Assembly (NCBI GenBank): GCA_003132605.1
Contig: PKYJ01000047.1
Location: forward strand, 1 to 7,601
DNA from: Peptococcaceae bacterium
GTDB taxonomy: Bacteria; Bacillota; DSM-12270; Thermacetogeniales; Thermacetogeniaceae
Direction of reading: 5' to 3'
DNA: 7,601 nucleotides
Below are positions 1-6,704 of this stretch, piece by piece. The position numbers and the translations under genes were made by a program. The notes under the pieces are model-generated. The model was not told where the DNA came from. It searched no databases and worked only from the letters and a program-made list of their open reading frames with translations. Position 1 is the first letter of the stretch; the number at the start of each line of letters is the position of its first letter.

Positions 1-766
1 ATCCTGCCGCTACAATCGCAAGGGCGACGATCAGATAATCGGCCGGTTTCATTGTCGGCTCTGATAAATAGGTTCGGGGGCCTCCCCGATAGCCGCGTGC
101 TTCCATGGCGGCTGCCAGTTCATCCGCTCTACCGCAGGTATTGACGGTCAGAGGTATGACCTGGGAGGCGGCAGTCCTGATTCTTTTCATCAGATCACCC
201 GCATGGTAATTGGCTCCCCTTACCGATTGGGCCTCTCTGATCTTGGTGACCTCTTCATAGATGATCGGGATGAATCTCAGGGCGACCGACAACATCATCG
301 CCAGATCGCTCGTGGGGATTTTGAATAACTCCAGGGGTTTCAGGAGCTTCTCCAATCCCCTGATGATCTCTGATGGCAGTGTAACCATCGTCAGAAGTAT
401 CGCACTCGAATATAACAGCAAAAATCTCCATGCCAGCAGTGCTCCTGTGGCCAGTCCCTGATAGGCGATCGAGATATGCAGCAGTGGAAACGGGGGAATG
501 GGTGTCCCTCTCGTAAAAAACAGGTGCAACAAGAGGATCAGGATGGGTAAGGGCAACGCTGGCTTCAGGGCCAGCAAGACTGATTTAAAAGACAATCGAG
601 ACATGAAAATCATGACCATAAGGAGGATGCCGATAGCCGATAGAAAAAACGGAGTGGTCTGTAAAATGATCATACAGAGAGAGATGGCAACGATGAGCTT
701 GACTCTGGGATCCAGGCCGTGGACCGGGGAGCCGGAAGGTACATAATAACCCAGACAACTCACCAT
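1..766 (-). CDS. ecfT: ECF transporter transmembrane subunit EcfT (BioN-like), partial at the left edge
   Basis: Membrane coupling subunit of an energy-coupling-factor importer. It would link the biotin-binding protein BioY to the ATPase. The reading frame is open from ATG at 766 to the window edge, giving 255 codons with the C-terminus missing. The N-terminal signature SPVHGLDPRVKL (residues 13-24) is typical of EcfT. Several hydrophobic segments follow. The cytoplasmic coupling helices carry the two conserved Arg-Gly motifs, VRG at about 182-184 and ARG at about 223-225, which dock into the ATPase grooves in this family. A further membrane segment begins just before the edge. The start is supported by a strong AAGGTGGTGA site that overlaps the ecfA stop codon. 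The gene lies 13 bp after ecfA and is third in the bioY-ecfA-ecfT operon. Whether another gene, such as a second ATPase, follows is outside the window. Confidence 0.93.
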   Translation of the reverse strand, partial: MVSCLGYYVPSGSPVHGLDPRVKLIVAISLCMIILQTTPFFLSAIGILLMVMIFMSRLSFKSVLLALKPALPLPILILLLHLFFTRGTPIPPFPLLHISIAYQGLATGALLAWRFLLLYSSAILLTMVTLPSEIIRGLEKLLKPLELFKIPTSDLAMMLSVALRFIPIIYEEVTKIREAQSVRGANYHAGDLMKRIRTAASQVIPLTVNTCGRADELAAAMEARGYRGGPRTYLSEPTMKPADYLIVALAIVAAG

Positions 767-779
767 GGGTATCACCACC

Positions 780-1613
780 TTAAGACCTTGACCGTTTTAT
801 TTGGGCGAGCAGTTCGGCACAGGCATCGTCGACGGTAATGATATCGGTTCGAACACCTGCTCCCAATTGATGCATTCTCCACATCAGTTCTGTGACTTGG
901 GGAACGGCGATTCCCCGGGCTTTCAGCCAGTCCACCCGGCAGAAAACCTCGTCGGGCTTACCGTCAAGAGCAACCTTCCCCTGGTCAAGTACGATGATCC
1001 GATCTGCCCCGACAATTTCATCCACATGGTGCGTGACATGAATGATGGCGACCCCCAGCCGGTGCAATTTATGCAACACTTTGAGAATACTGCGCCGGGC
1101 AGTCAGATCGAGAGAGGAAGTCGGTTCATCGAGAACGATGTACTTCGGCTCCATGGCCAGAACCCCTGCTATGGCCAGCAGTTGCTTCTGCCCCTCAGAC
1201 AGAGCGCGGGAGGAACTGCTGGCGCGATCCTGCAAGCCAACCACTTCAAGTGCATCCTCAACCCGCTTTTTTATCTGTGCCGGTGCCAGATTCAAGTTGC
1301 CGGGGCCGAAAGAGACGTCTTCCTCGACAGTCATACCAACTATCTGATTGTCCGGGTTCTGGAAGACCATTCCCACCCGCAGTCTGATTTCTGCAATATC
1401 AGAGGGATCGTTTACATCCAACCCGTCCACTTCGACCGTCCCCTGATCTGGCCGTAAAAGAGCGTTGAAATGTCTGATCAGGGTAGATTTGCCGCAACCG
1501 TTGGGGCCGACGATGCCAACGAATTCCCCTTCCCCGATGCCCAGGCTGATAAGGTCAAGCACCGGCGCTTCACCGGGGCCATAGCGATAGACCAGATTCT
1601 CGACTTTGATCAT
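780..1613 (-). CDS. ecfA: ECF transporter ATP-binding subunit EcfA (BioM-like)
   Basis: Cytoplasmic ABC ATPase of 277 aa that would power biotin uptake with EcfT and BioY. Visible motifs in order are Walker A GPNGCGKST (36-44), Q-loop FQNPDNQ (84-90), signature LSEGQKQ (138-144), Walker B YIVLDEPTSSLD (158-169) and switch histidine H195 in HVTHH. A C-terminal tail follows, as is usual in EcfA proteins. The signature motif has Glu where LSGGQ normally has Gly. The ATG overlaps the bioY stop as ATGA, which suggests translational coupling. Only one ATPase is seen. This fits a dedicated BioMNY-type transporter using an ATPase homodimer, but a second ATPase could lie beyond the left edge or elsewhere in the genome. 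The family call is very secure; biotin specificity comes from the neighbouring bioY. Confidence 0.95.
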   Translation of the reverse strand: MIKVENLVYRYGPGEAPVLDLISLGIGEGEFVGIVGPNGCGKSTLIRHFNALLRPDQGTVEVDGLDVNDPSDIAEIRLRVGMVFQNPDNQIVGMTVEEDVSFGPGNLNLAPAQIKKRVEDALEVVGLQDRASSSSRALSEGQKQLLAIAGVLAMEPKYIVLDEPTSSLDLTARRSILKVLHKLHRLGVAIIHVTHHVDEIVGADRIIVLDQGKVALDGKPDEVFCRVDWLKARGIAVPQVTELMWRMHQLGAGVRTDIITVDDACAELLAQIKRSRS

Positions 1614-2137
1614 TGATCCTGTCTGACTCCCGGAAGGTTGATTTTATTCCTCACTTTGAGGGTGATCAGGGCGGCGACGACCAATTTTATCAGATCTCCT
1701 GGCAGGAAGGGGACAACTCCGACCAGAAAAGATTTCATCAATGAAAGCCTGGCGACCAGAGACAGCTGCAATAGGCCCAATCCATAAAGAACGACAGTGC
1801 CTGACATAAATGAAAATATGATCCAGATAATTCCGGGTTCTTTTTTTACTTCCATCAGCTTTCCGATCGTGTAGGCGCTGGCAATAAACCCGAACAGATA
1901 GCCGCCGCTGGGACCAAGCAAGATACCTGGCCCGGCTGTACCCCCTGCAAAGACCGGCAACCCTATCACGCCGAGTAGAACGTAGATTACCTGGCTGATT
2001 GCCCCGAAATATCCTCCTAGCAGGGCACCGGATAGACAGACGAAGAGGGTTTGCATGGTGATGGGCACCGGTTGCAGAGGAATTGAGATGTACGCCCCCA
2101 GAGCGGTGACAGCGCCGAACATTGATGCAAAAACCAT
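1610..2137 (-). CDS. bioY: Biotin transporter substrate-binding subunit BioY
   Basis: Integral membrane S-component that binds biotin. The 175-aa product is almost entirely hydrophobic, with about six membrane segments. Typical BioY landmarks are PLQPVPITMQTLFV near the N-terminus, GLPVFAGGTAGPGILLGPSGGYLFGF in the middle (residues about 59-84, given here as a range of conserved Gly/Pro) and PFLPGDLIK near the C-terminus. The stop overlaps the ecfA start by 4 nt. The start is not certain. ATG 2137 has GAGGGG only 1 nt upstream (GAGG at 3 nt), and the protein would begin almost inside the first membrane helix. The frame stays open for 12 more codons up to an ATT at 2173, preceded by AGGAG, which would add a basic N-terminal tail like that of relatives. 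A BirA-like operator lies about 95-130 bp upstream, so repression by biotin-loaded BirA is expected. Confidence 0.95.
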   Translation of the reverse strand: MVFASMFGAVTALGAYISIPLQPVPITMQTLFVCLSGALLGGYFGAISQVIYVLLGVIGLPVFAGGTAGPGILLGPSGGYLFGFIASAYTIGKLMEVKKEPGIIWIIFSFMSGTVVLYGLGLLQLSLVARLSLMKSFLVGVVPFLPGDLIKLVVAALITLKVRNKINLPGVRQDQ

Positions 2138-2202
2138 TCCCCTCAGTGGCCTTTTTGAGTTCCTGACCCCAATTCGCTCCTATCGGCCTGAAAATGAACC
2201 AG

Positions 2203-2239
2203 ATGATATCAGACTAGCGCCATTCTGAGCAAATGTCAA
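2203..2239 (-). promoter_or_regulatory. Candidate promoter of the bioY-ecfA-ecfT operon
   Basis: On the minus strand TTGACA (2239-2234) is a perfect -35 hexamer lying inside the inner arm of the BirA-like repeat. At 17 bp spacing the -10 would be the poor TAGTCT (2216-2211). A better extended -10, TGATATCAT (2211-2203), lies 25 bp downstream of that -35, which is too far for normal pairing. The exact start site therefore cannot be fixed by eye. In either case the operator sits over or directly upstream of the polymerase site. Confidence 0.4.
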
Positions 2240-2265
2240 CCTAGAAAATTATTAAGGTTGACATT
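2232..2265 (-). promoter_or_regulatory. Probable BirA (biotin repressor) operator
   Basis: The arms AATGTCAACC (2232-2241) and GGTTGACATT (2256-2265) are perfect reverse complements separated by 14 AT-rich bases. BirA operators have the form TTGTnAACC, a 14-16 nt spacer, then GGTTnACAA. Spacing and half-site cores match, differing mainly at the outer end (ATGTCAACC instead of TTGTCAACC). The position upstream of bioY and over the candidate -35 is what a repressor site needs. A BirA gene is not in the window. Confidence 0.85.
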
Positions 2266-2414
2266 GCTTTTGCAGGATGAATCCCTAGTATCTTTACCTC
2301 ATAAGTTCAATAATTTATAAACCTGACACTTAACCTCTGGCGTCAGAGCCCGATGATATGCGCATAAGGCCTGTTCGCCAGTTGAAGGCTAAAGCTGGCA
2401 GCAAGCCACTCCTA
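2266..2414. other. Spacer between the thiamin and biotin operons
   Basis: No gene is supported here. Two small hairpins are visible: CTCTG-GCGT-CAGAG at 2335-2348, and a 7-bp stem with one G-T pair at 2377-2399 (GCCAGTT/AGCTGGC, 9-nt loop). The second starts 15 bp beyond the phosphatase stop in the direction of transcription. Neither is followed by a U-run on the minus strand. If the thiamin transcript ends here it is not by an obvious intrinsic terminator, so read-through into the biotin operon is possible. Confidence 0.35.
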
Positions 2415-3044
2415 TTAGATTGATTTCAGGTGGGCGATGATGTCGCAGAAACTGTCAAAGTATTGCGCCCCAATGCCCCGCTCCCGGCAGTACCGGTACA
2501 GGGCACCCTTGGCGAAGACCAGGTCGGCATGACCGGCGGGACAGGTGTCGGAGTAGCCGTTACCGATGTACACGGTCTGGCCTCCCGGTTCCCTCAACTC
2601 TTCCATCAGCCTGGTCTTGCAGGTGCCGCAGTTGCCGCAGTCCGGATTGAGGTGGGGGCACTCGATCTTGAACCCGCCGTCATACACTATCCGGTTGGCA
2701 TAGAAGGGCAGATCTATGCCATGTTTCTGAAATATGGTTCTGATGTTGAAGTCGTAGCCGTCGCTGAGCACGATCACCCTGTCGCCGCGCTCCCGGCAGG
2801 TCTCAAGGAAGGCGGGAAAGCAATCGTCGATCTCGACTCTATCCAGCAACCGCCTGAGATCATCGAGATCGGCGTAAAACAGCTTGAAGGTTTCGTTGGC
2901 GCAAGCCTCTGTGGACAACTGCTTCTTTTCCCACAGCTCGTTGAGCGCCTCCCAGCCGGGGGCGGCAAACGCCTCCACCATGGCGTTGCAGGTGTCGACT
3001 TTCGTGATGGTGCCGTCAAAATCGACAAAGAAGGTCCTGCTCAT
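2415..3044 (-). CDS. HAD-IB (MtnX/SerB-like) phosphatase, candidate thiamin monophosphate phosphatase
   Basis: Soluble 209-aa haloacid dehalogenase phosphatase with all four HAD motifs. These are DFDGT (8-12; D8 nucleophile, D10 acid/base), LSDG (93-96), K143 and GNGYSD (161-166). Between motifs II and III there is a cysteine cluster C129-x6-C136-x2-C139-x2-C142 directly before the motif III lysine, which could bind a metal. The ATG overlaps the thiE stop as ATGA, with GGAG six bases upstream, so the gene is the fifth and last of the thiamin salvage operon. HAD phosphatases of subfamilies IA and IB encoded with thiamin genes in anaerobic Firmicutes, including Syntrophomonas wolfei, are known to dephosphorylate thiamin monophosphate. 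By context this is the best prediction. The alternatives are an MtnX-like or phosphoserine phosphatase activity, or repair of thiamin-precursor phosphates. The fold is certain; the substrate is inferred. Confidence 0.9.
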   Translation of the reverse strand: MSRTFFVDFDGTITKVDTCNAMVEAFAAPGWEALNELWEKKQLSTEACANETFKLFYADLDDLRRLLDRVEIDDCFPAFLETCRERGDRVIVLSDGYDFNIRTIFQKHGIDLPFYANRIVYDGGFKIECPHLNPDCGNCGTCKTRLMEELREPGGQTVYIGNGYSDTCPAGHADLVFAKGALYRYCRERGIGAQYFDSFCDIIAHLKSI

Positions 3045-3667
3045 GACTGTCTCCAGGCAGCGATCAGAGCACTGGCCGCCCGCTTCAGATCCCGGCTGCC
3101 CATGATCGCCGAGATCACCGAGGCGCCGTCAACGCCCGCCCTCTTCACGTCAAGGATATTGGCCTCCCCGATACCTCCGATCCCCACCACTGGGATGGCC
3201 ACGCTCTGTTTGATCTGCCTCAGGCCATCGATGCCGATTGGGCTTCCGGCATCCACCTTGCTGCCGGTGGCATAGACAGGGCTTGCGCCCAAGTAATCCG
3301 CCCCGTTCTGCTCCCCATAAATGGCCTCTTCAACGGTAGACACCGAATAGCCGAGAATCTTGCCCGGCCCCAGAATCCGGCGCGCCACAGCAACCGGCAG
3401 GTCATCCTGCCCCACGTGCAGGCCGCCGGCATCCGCCGCCAGGGCGATGTCGAGGCGGTCATTGATGATCAGCGGCACCTGGTAGGCTGCCGCCAACTCC
3501 TTCATCCTCACCGCCAGTTGATAGAAATCCCGGCTGGAAGCAGTCTTTTCCCGGAGCTGCAGCATGGTCACACCGCCCTTCAGGGCCTCCTCGACGGCCG
3601 TGAACAGGTCCCTGTCCCCGAGGATATCGCGGTCGGTGACTAGGTAAAGGGTGTAATCTACAGCCAC
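3041..3667 (-). CDS. thiE: Thiamin-phosphate synthase ThiE
   Basis: Cytoplasmic TIM-barrel enzyme of 208 aa that joins HMP pyrophosphate with thiazole phosphate to give thiamin monophosphate and pyrophosphate. Family landmarks in order are YLVTD (8-12), QLREK (37-41), INDRLDIAL (68-76), GLHVGQDDLP (82-91), GYSVST (106-111), SPVYATGSK (129-137), PVVGIGGI (159-166) and GASVISAI (181-188). Length and motif order are those of a complete ThiE. The start is a GTG at 3667 with a GGAGAAGGGGG site 8 bases upstream. It overlaps the thiM stop by 10 nt and the phosphatase start by 4 nt. It acts downstream of ThiD and ThiM, which make its two substrates in the same operon. TenI, a related protein, is unlikely because the pyrophosphate- and Mg-binding NDR and HVGQDD residues are retained. 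Confidence 0.96.
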   Translation of the reverse strand: MAVDYTLYLVTDRDILGDRDLFTAVEEALKGGVTMLQLREKTASSRDFYQLAVRMKELAAAYQVPLIINDRLDIALAADAGGLHVGQDDLPVAVARRILGPGKILGYSVSTVEEAIYGEQNGADYLGASPVYATGSKVDAGSPIGIDGLRQIKQSVAIPVVGIGGIGEANILDVKRAGVDGASVISAIMGSRDLKRAASALIAAWRQS

Positions 3668-4458
3668 CTGACCAGCCCCCTTCTCCTGATCTCGCTTTCC
3701 GTGAGGCGGTAGATCGCATCGAACAGTTTGATCCTGAAGGTGCCGGGCAACCCCTCGGCAACCTCCGCCGCCGACTCCGCCGCCACTCCCATGGCCGCCA
3801 GCGCCGCCGCCGCCGAGATCACCCGGTCATCGGCCACTGCCACTGCTGCCGCTACCAGGGCGCCGACCATACATCCGGAGCCGGTGATCAGGGACAGCAT
3901 GTCGCTGCCGTTGTCCACCAGGCAGGTTCTCTGGCCGTCGGTGATGATATCGGTCTTGCCGGTCATGGCTACCACCGTCCGATATCGCAGGGCCAGGTTC
4001 TGGCAGGCCTCGACCGCCTCCTCCCCGTCGTCCAGGGAGTCGACGCCCCTCACCTTGCCGGCCCAGCCGGCCAGCGACTTGATCTCTCCGGCGTTCCCCT
4101 TGATCACGGAGATGCGGGCGCTGTCCAGCAGTTCGCGGGAGACTTCCTTCTTTCTGCTGATGGCCCCGCAGGCCACCGGGTCGAGCACGATCGGTATTCC
4201 GTACTCCGACACTTTCCTTGCTGCCAGGACGGCGGCCCGGTGCTGCTCTTCCGTCAGCGTGCCCAGGTTGATATAGAGGGAGGAGACCGCACCGGCAAAC
4301 TCCTCCACCTCTTCAGCCGCCTCGCACATGGCCGGTGAGGCCCCGAAGCAGATCAGGATGTTGGCGCAGTCGTTGATGGTGACATAGTTGGTGATCGCCT
4401 GCACCAGCGGTGTCCTGTTCCTCACGTCGTTCAAGACTTCTACAATTTGGTCAAGCAT
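3658..4458 (-). CDS. thiM: Hydroxyethylthiazole kinase ThiM
   Basis: Ribokinase-fold enzyme of 266 aa that phosphorylates salvaged 4-methyl-5-(2-hydroxyethyl)thiazole. The ATG at 4458 is chosen over in-frame upstream starts because it has AAGGAG six bases upstream and because the ThiM family begins at this point; the upstream extension is only the shadow of cytX. Motifs are PLVQAITNYVTINDCAN (17-33), GASPAM (39-44), NLGTL (64-68), VLDPVACGA (91-99), IKGNAGEI (119-126), VVAMTGKTD (162-170) and the catalytic TGSGC (192-196). The usual LVHNITN is LVQAITN here, a mild change. The C-terminal third is alanine-rich. The start lies within the last codons of cytX (19-nt overlap). The product feeds thiazole phosphate to ThiE. 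With no thiG/thiS/thiH in the window, the cluster looks devoted to salvage. Confidence 0.95.
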   Translation of the reverse strand: MLDQIVEVLNDVRNRTPLVQAITNYVTINDCANILICFGASPAMCEAAEEVEEFAGAVSSLYINLGTLTEEQHRAAVLAARKVSEYGIPIVLDPVACGAISRKKEVSRELLDSARISVIKGNAGEIKSLAGWAGKVRGVDSLDDGEEAVEACQNLALRYRTVVAMTGKTDIITDGQRTCLVDNGSDMLSLITGSGCMVGALVAAAVAVADDRVISAAAALAAMGVAAESAAEVAEGLPGTFRIKLFDAIYRLTESEIRRRGLVRWL

Positions 4459-5660
4459 GTCTCTCTCCTTCTCAAGGACATATAGTTTCTTAAAAACCGC
4501 AGCAGCAGGTAAACTCCAACGGTGACGATGATCGAGGGAACGGTGGACCCGATCATCAGGTTCAGATTCAGCACCAGGTAATAGGTGACCGTTCCCACTG
4601 CCGCCGCTGCCAATCCGGACACGTTCCACAACTCATGCGACCGATCGTCCCTGAAAATGAAGTAATCGACGATCACGATGGAAAAAACGGGGGCCAGAAA
4701 GGCGCCGATCAGGTAGAGAAAATTGGCGTACTGCTCCATCGGGAAGTAGAGCGCCAGGGCCGTCCCCAGGATGGTGAAGACCAGGATGAGCCGGTTCTTG
4801 GAGAACCTGGCCGTCAGGTTCAGCGTGGTCAGCACCGAAGAATAGACGTCCAGGAAGGTGGTGGTGACCGTCGCCAGGATCACGATCAGCAGGGCGGAAT
4901 ACCCCATATTCATCTTGGCCAGGATCCCGATCGGGTCGGAGGTGCCGGCGTACAGCGCAGAGAGCAGCCCGATCAGGTACATGAAGGAACTGCCCAGAAA
5001 ATACCCGGCAAAACTGCCGAAAAAGCTGCCCCTGGCGCTCCTGGCCGTCTGCGTGTAGTCGGAGATCAGCGGCATCCAGGACAAGGGCATGATGATGCTG
5101 AGCTCCAGCGCCGCCCCGAAGGAGATGCTCCCCAGCACCGGCTGCACGGTGGCGCCTCCCTGCAGCACGGCCTTCAGCATGATCAGGCTCAGGAAGAATA
5201 ATAGGGCCACGGCTACATTGTTGACGATACTGATCCCCCGGTCGGTGGTCAACGCCCAGATGCCCACCAGGAGGCCGGTGAAAAGCACGGGCAGGACAAA
5301 GCTGTGCAGGCCGAACAGACTGCCCGTGAGCGCCTGCAGCGAGCGGGCGCACTGGATCAGCATGATCGCCGTCCAGCCGAGCAGTTGGATGATATTGAAG
5401 ACGGAGATCGGATAGGACCCGTAGCGGCCCAGGGAGAGCCGGCTGGAGATCAGGGACGGGGTACGCTCCCGGAAGCCGATGATGCCAACCAGGGCAAAGA
5501 TCAGAGTGCCCACCAGGTGGCCTGCCAGGACGGCGATGATCCCCTGCTTCAGACCCAGGGGGGCGAGCAAACTGCCCGTCATGATCTCGGCCAGGGACAC
5601 GGCAGCCCCGAACCACAGGGCAAACAAGCTGAATCCACCGGTTCTTTTGGCCTCACTCAC
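4440..5660 (-). CDS. cytX: CytX, NCS1-family permease, probable hydroxymethylpyrimidine importer
   Basis: Inner-membrane permease of about 406 aa with roughly 12 hydrophobic segments, related to cytosine/purine permeases. Near the N-terminus FALWFGAAVSLAEIMTGSLL is characteristic of CytX, the branch encoded in thiamin operons and predicted to take up HMP. Further conserved elements are a polar W-M-P-L-I-S-D-Y motif mid-protein and FLAPVFSIVIVDYF in a late helix. The frame is open to an ATG at 5735, but that would overlap thiD by 83 nt and add 25 residues not expected in the family. The GTG at 5660, with a GGAAGGCGGG-type site about 8 bases upstream and an 8-nt overlap with thiD, is preferred. 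The substrate is inferred from family and from its place between thiD and thiM; a thiazole or cytosine substrate is less likely. Confidence 0.9.
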   Translation of the reverse strand: MSEAKRTGGFSLFALWFGAAVSLAEIMTGSLLAPLGLKQGIIAVLAGHLVGTLIFALVGIIGFRERTPSLISSRLSLGRYGSYPISVFNIIQLLGWTAIMLIQCARSLQALTGSLFGLHSFVLPVLFTGLLVGIWALTTDRGISIVNNVAVALLFFLSLIMLKAVLQGGATVQPVLGSISFGAALELSIIMPLSWMPLISDYTQTARSARGSFFGSFAGYFLGSSFMYLIGLLSALYAGTSDPIGILAKMNMGYSALLIVILATVTTTFLDVYSSVLTTLNLTARFSKNRLILVFTILGTALALYFPMEQYANFLYLIGAFLAPVFSIVIVDYFIFRDDRSHELWNVSGLAAAAVGTVTYYLVLNLNLMIGSTVPSIIVTVGVYLLLRFLRNYMSLRRRETCLTKL

Positions 5661-6459
5661 TGTAAAGACCCGCCTTCCGGTAAAGTTCGTAGAAATGCCC
5701 GACGGGACCGGCTCCCCGGCCGATTTCCAGAGCATGCTCGATCGCCCCGGTGATGTATGCCTTGGACATCCTGACCGCCTCCAGGAGCGGGCGCCCTTCA
5801 GCCAGATACACGGCGATCGCCGAGGAGTAGGTACACCCCGTGCCGTGGGTGTTCTTGGTCTCGATCCGCTTTGACGTCAGATAATGAAACTCCCTGCCGT
5901 CATACACCACGTCGACCGCATCTCCCTCCAGGTGGCCGCCCTTGACGACCACGGCCCTGGCGCCCAGGGCGCAGATCTTCACGGCCGCCTGTTTCATCCG
6001 GTCAACAGAGTCGACGGAGTCATGCGTGATCACCCCCGCCTCGAACAGGTTCGGGGTGACCACCGACGCCAGGGGAAACAGCACCCGGACCAGTTCGGTC
6101 TCTGCCTTCGGGTTCAGCAGACGGCAGCCGCTCTTGGAGACCATCACCGGGTCGACCACGATCCTGGCGGCGCCGTGATGGCTCAGACGCTCGCCGATGG
6201 CCTCGATGATGTCGATGTTGGAGACCATGCCGATCTTGACGGCGTCGATCCGGATATCTTCAAAAAGTGAGTCGATCTGCTCCCTGACGATCTCCGCGTC
6301 CAGCTCCCTGACGCCGGATACCCCGCGGGTATTCTGGGCGGTCACCGCCGTGATCACGCTCATGCCGTAAGCGCCGAGAGCGCTGAAGGTTTTCAGGTCC
6401 GCCTGGATCCCGGCCCCTCCGCAGGAATCGGAGCCGGCTATGGTCAGCACATTTTTCAT
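5653..6459 (-). CDS. thiD: HMP / HMP-phosphate kinase ThiD
   Basis: Ribokinase-fold enzyme of 268 aa that phosphorylates hydroxymethylpyrimidine twice to HMP pyrophosphate, the ThiE substrate. Motifs are TIAGSDSCGGAGIQADLK (6-23), TAVTAQNT (37-44), KIGM (75-78), VVDPVMV (101-107), TPN (135-137), VVKGGH (171-176) and the ATP/anion-hole THGTGCTYSSAIA (204-216) with catalytic C209. This is a complete ThiD of the usual length. The ATG at 6459 has a very strong GGAGGGGG site about 7 bases upstream. It is the first gene of the operon and overlaps cytX by 8 nt. A pyridoxal kinase (PdxK) role is possible for some relatives, but the context with cytX, thiM and thiE argues for thiamin salvage. No TPP riboswitch is recognisable upstream. 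Confidence 0.96.
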   Translation of the reverse strand: MKNVLTIAGSDSCGGAGIQADLKTFSALGAYGMSVITAVTAQNTRGVSGVRELDAEIVREQIDSLFEDIRIDAVKIGMVSNIDIIEAIGERLSHHGAARIVVDPVMVSKSGCRLLNPKAETELVRVLFPLASVVTPNLFEAGVITHDSVDSVDRMKQAAVKICALGARAVVVKGGHLEGDAVDVVYDGREFHYLTSKRIETKNTHGTGCTYSSAIAVYLAEGRPLLEAVRMSKAYITGAIEHALEIGRGAGPVGHFYELYRKAGLYSE

Positions 6460-6553
6460 CTTGTTCCCCCTCCGCTATTTTTATCTGTTCCGGTACAACC
6501 GGCAGCATCAGCAGCCATTCACCCCTTCAAATGTTTCTCACGTAATGTCGAAA

Positions 6554-6571
6554 TATGTTTCCCGGAACATA
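6554..6571. promoter_or_regulatory. Dyad TATGTT-N6-AACATA, possible operator
   Basis: TATGTTTCCCGGAACATA has perfect 6-bp arms around a 6-bp GC-rich centre, about 95 bp upstream of thiD. The symmetry fits a dimeric regulator site, but I cannot assign it to a known regulator. It differs from the Firmicute LexA box, which has the half-sites in the opposite order. A site this short can arise by chance. Confidence 0.25.
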
Positions 6572-6650
6572 CCCGCCTACTAAAATAAAGGGTATTCGGA
6601 TTTTTATGTGGATCAGTGCTTATTGTTTTCCAGTGGTTATATATCTTCCG

Positions 6651-6684
6651 GGAGGAAGGAGATGGATAATATAGTTTTTCCTCC
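6651..6684. repeat. Imperfect inverted repeat upstream of the DUF433 promoter
   Basis: GGAGGAA (6651-6657) and TTCCTCC (6678-6684) are perfect reverse complements around 20 bases, and the stem can be extended inwards with G-T pairs. It lies just upstream of the extended -10 of the toxin-antitoxin-like module. An autoregulatory operator is possible, since such modules usually repress themselves, but there is no direct evidence. Confidence 0.25.
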
Positions 6685-6695
6685 TGATTGATCGG

Positions 6696-6704
6696 TGATA
6701 TAAT
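6696..6704 (+). promoter_or_regulatory. Extended -10 promoter element of the DUF433/DUF5615 module
   Basis: TGATATAAT combines the extended TGn with a perfect TATAAT (6699-6704), 35 bases before the GTG start. The -35 position (about 6676-6681, TTTTCC) is poor, as tolerated by extended -10 promoters. Confidence 0.55.

Noticed and set aside
261..746. Two plus-strand frames opposite ecfT
   Set aside because: The minus strand is open throughout and encodes a clear EcfT with both Arg-Gly motifs, so these are shadows.
801..1457. 218-codon plus-strand frame opposite ecfA
   Set aside because: Lies antisense to a certain ABC ATPase and resembles no known protein.
2430..3275. 281-codon plus-strand frame opposite the phosphatase and thiE
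   Set aside because: Antisense shadow of two well-recognised genes, caused by high GC at third positions. No domain is recognisable.
3740..3860. GCC-rich repeated triplets in the thiM coding sequence
   Set aside because: These are alanine codons of an alanine-rich helical C-terminal region, not a DNA repeat of independent meaning.
4633..5616. Long open frame of 327 codons on the minus strand inside cytX
   Set aside because: It is an alternative frame of the GC-rich cytX gene. The product is rich in Pro, Gly, His and Arg, has no membrane segments or family motifs, and lacks a ribosome site.
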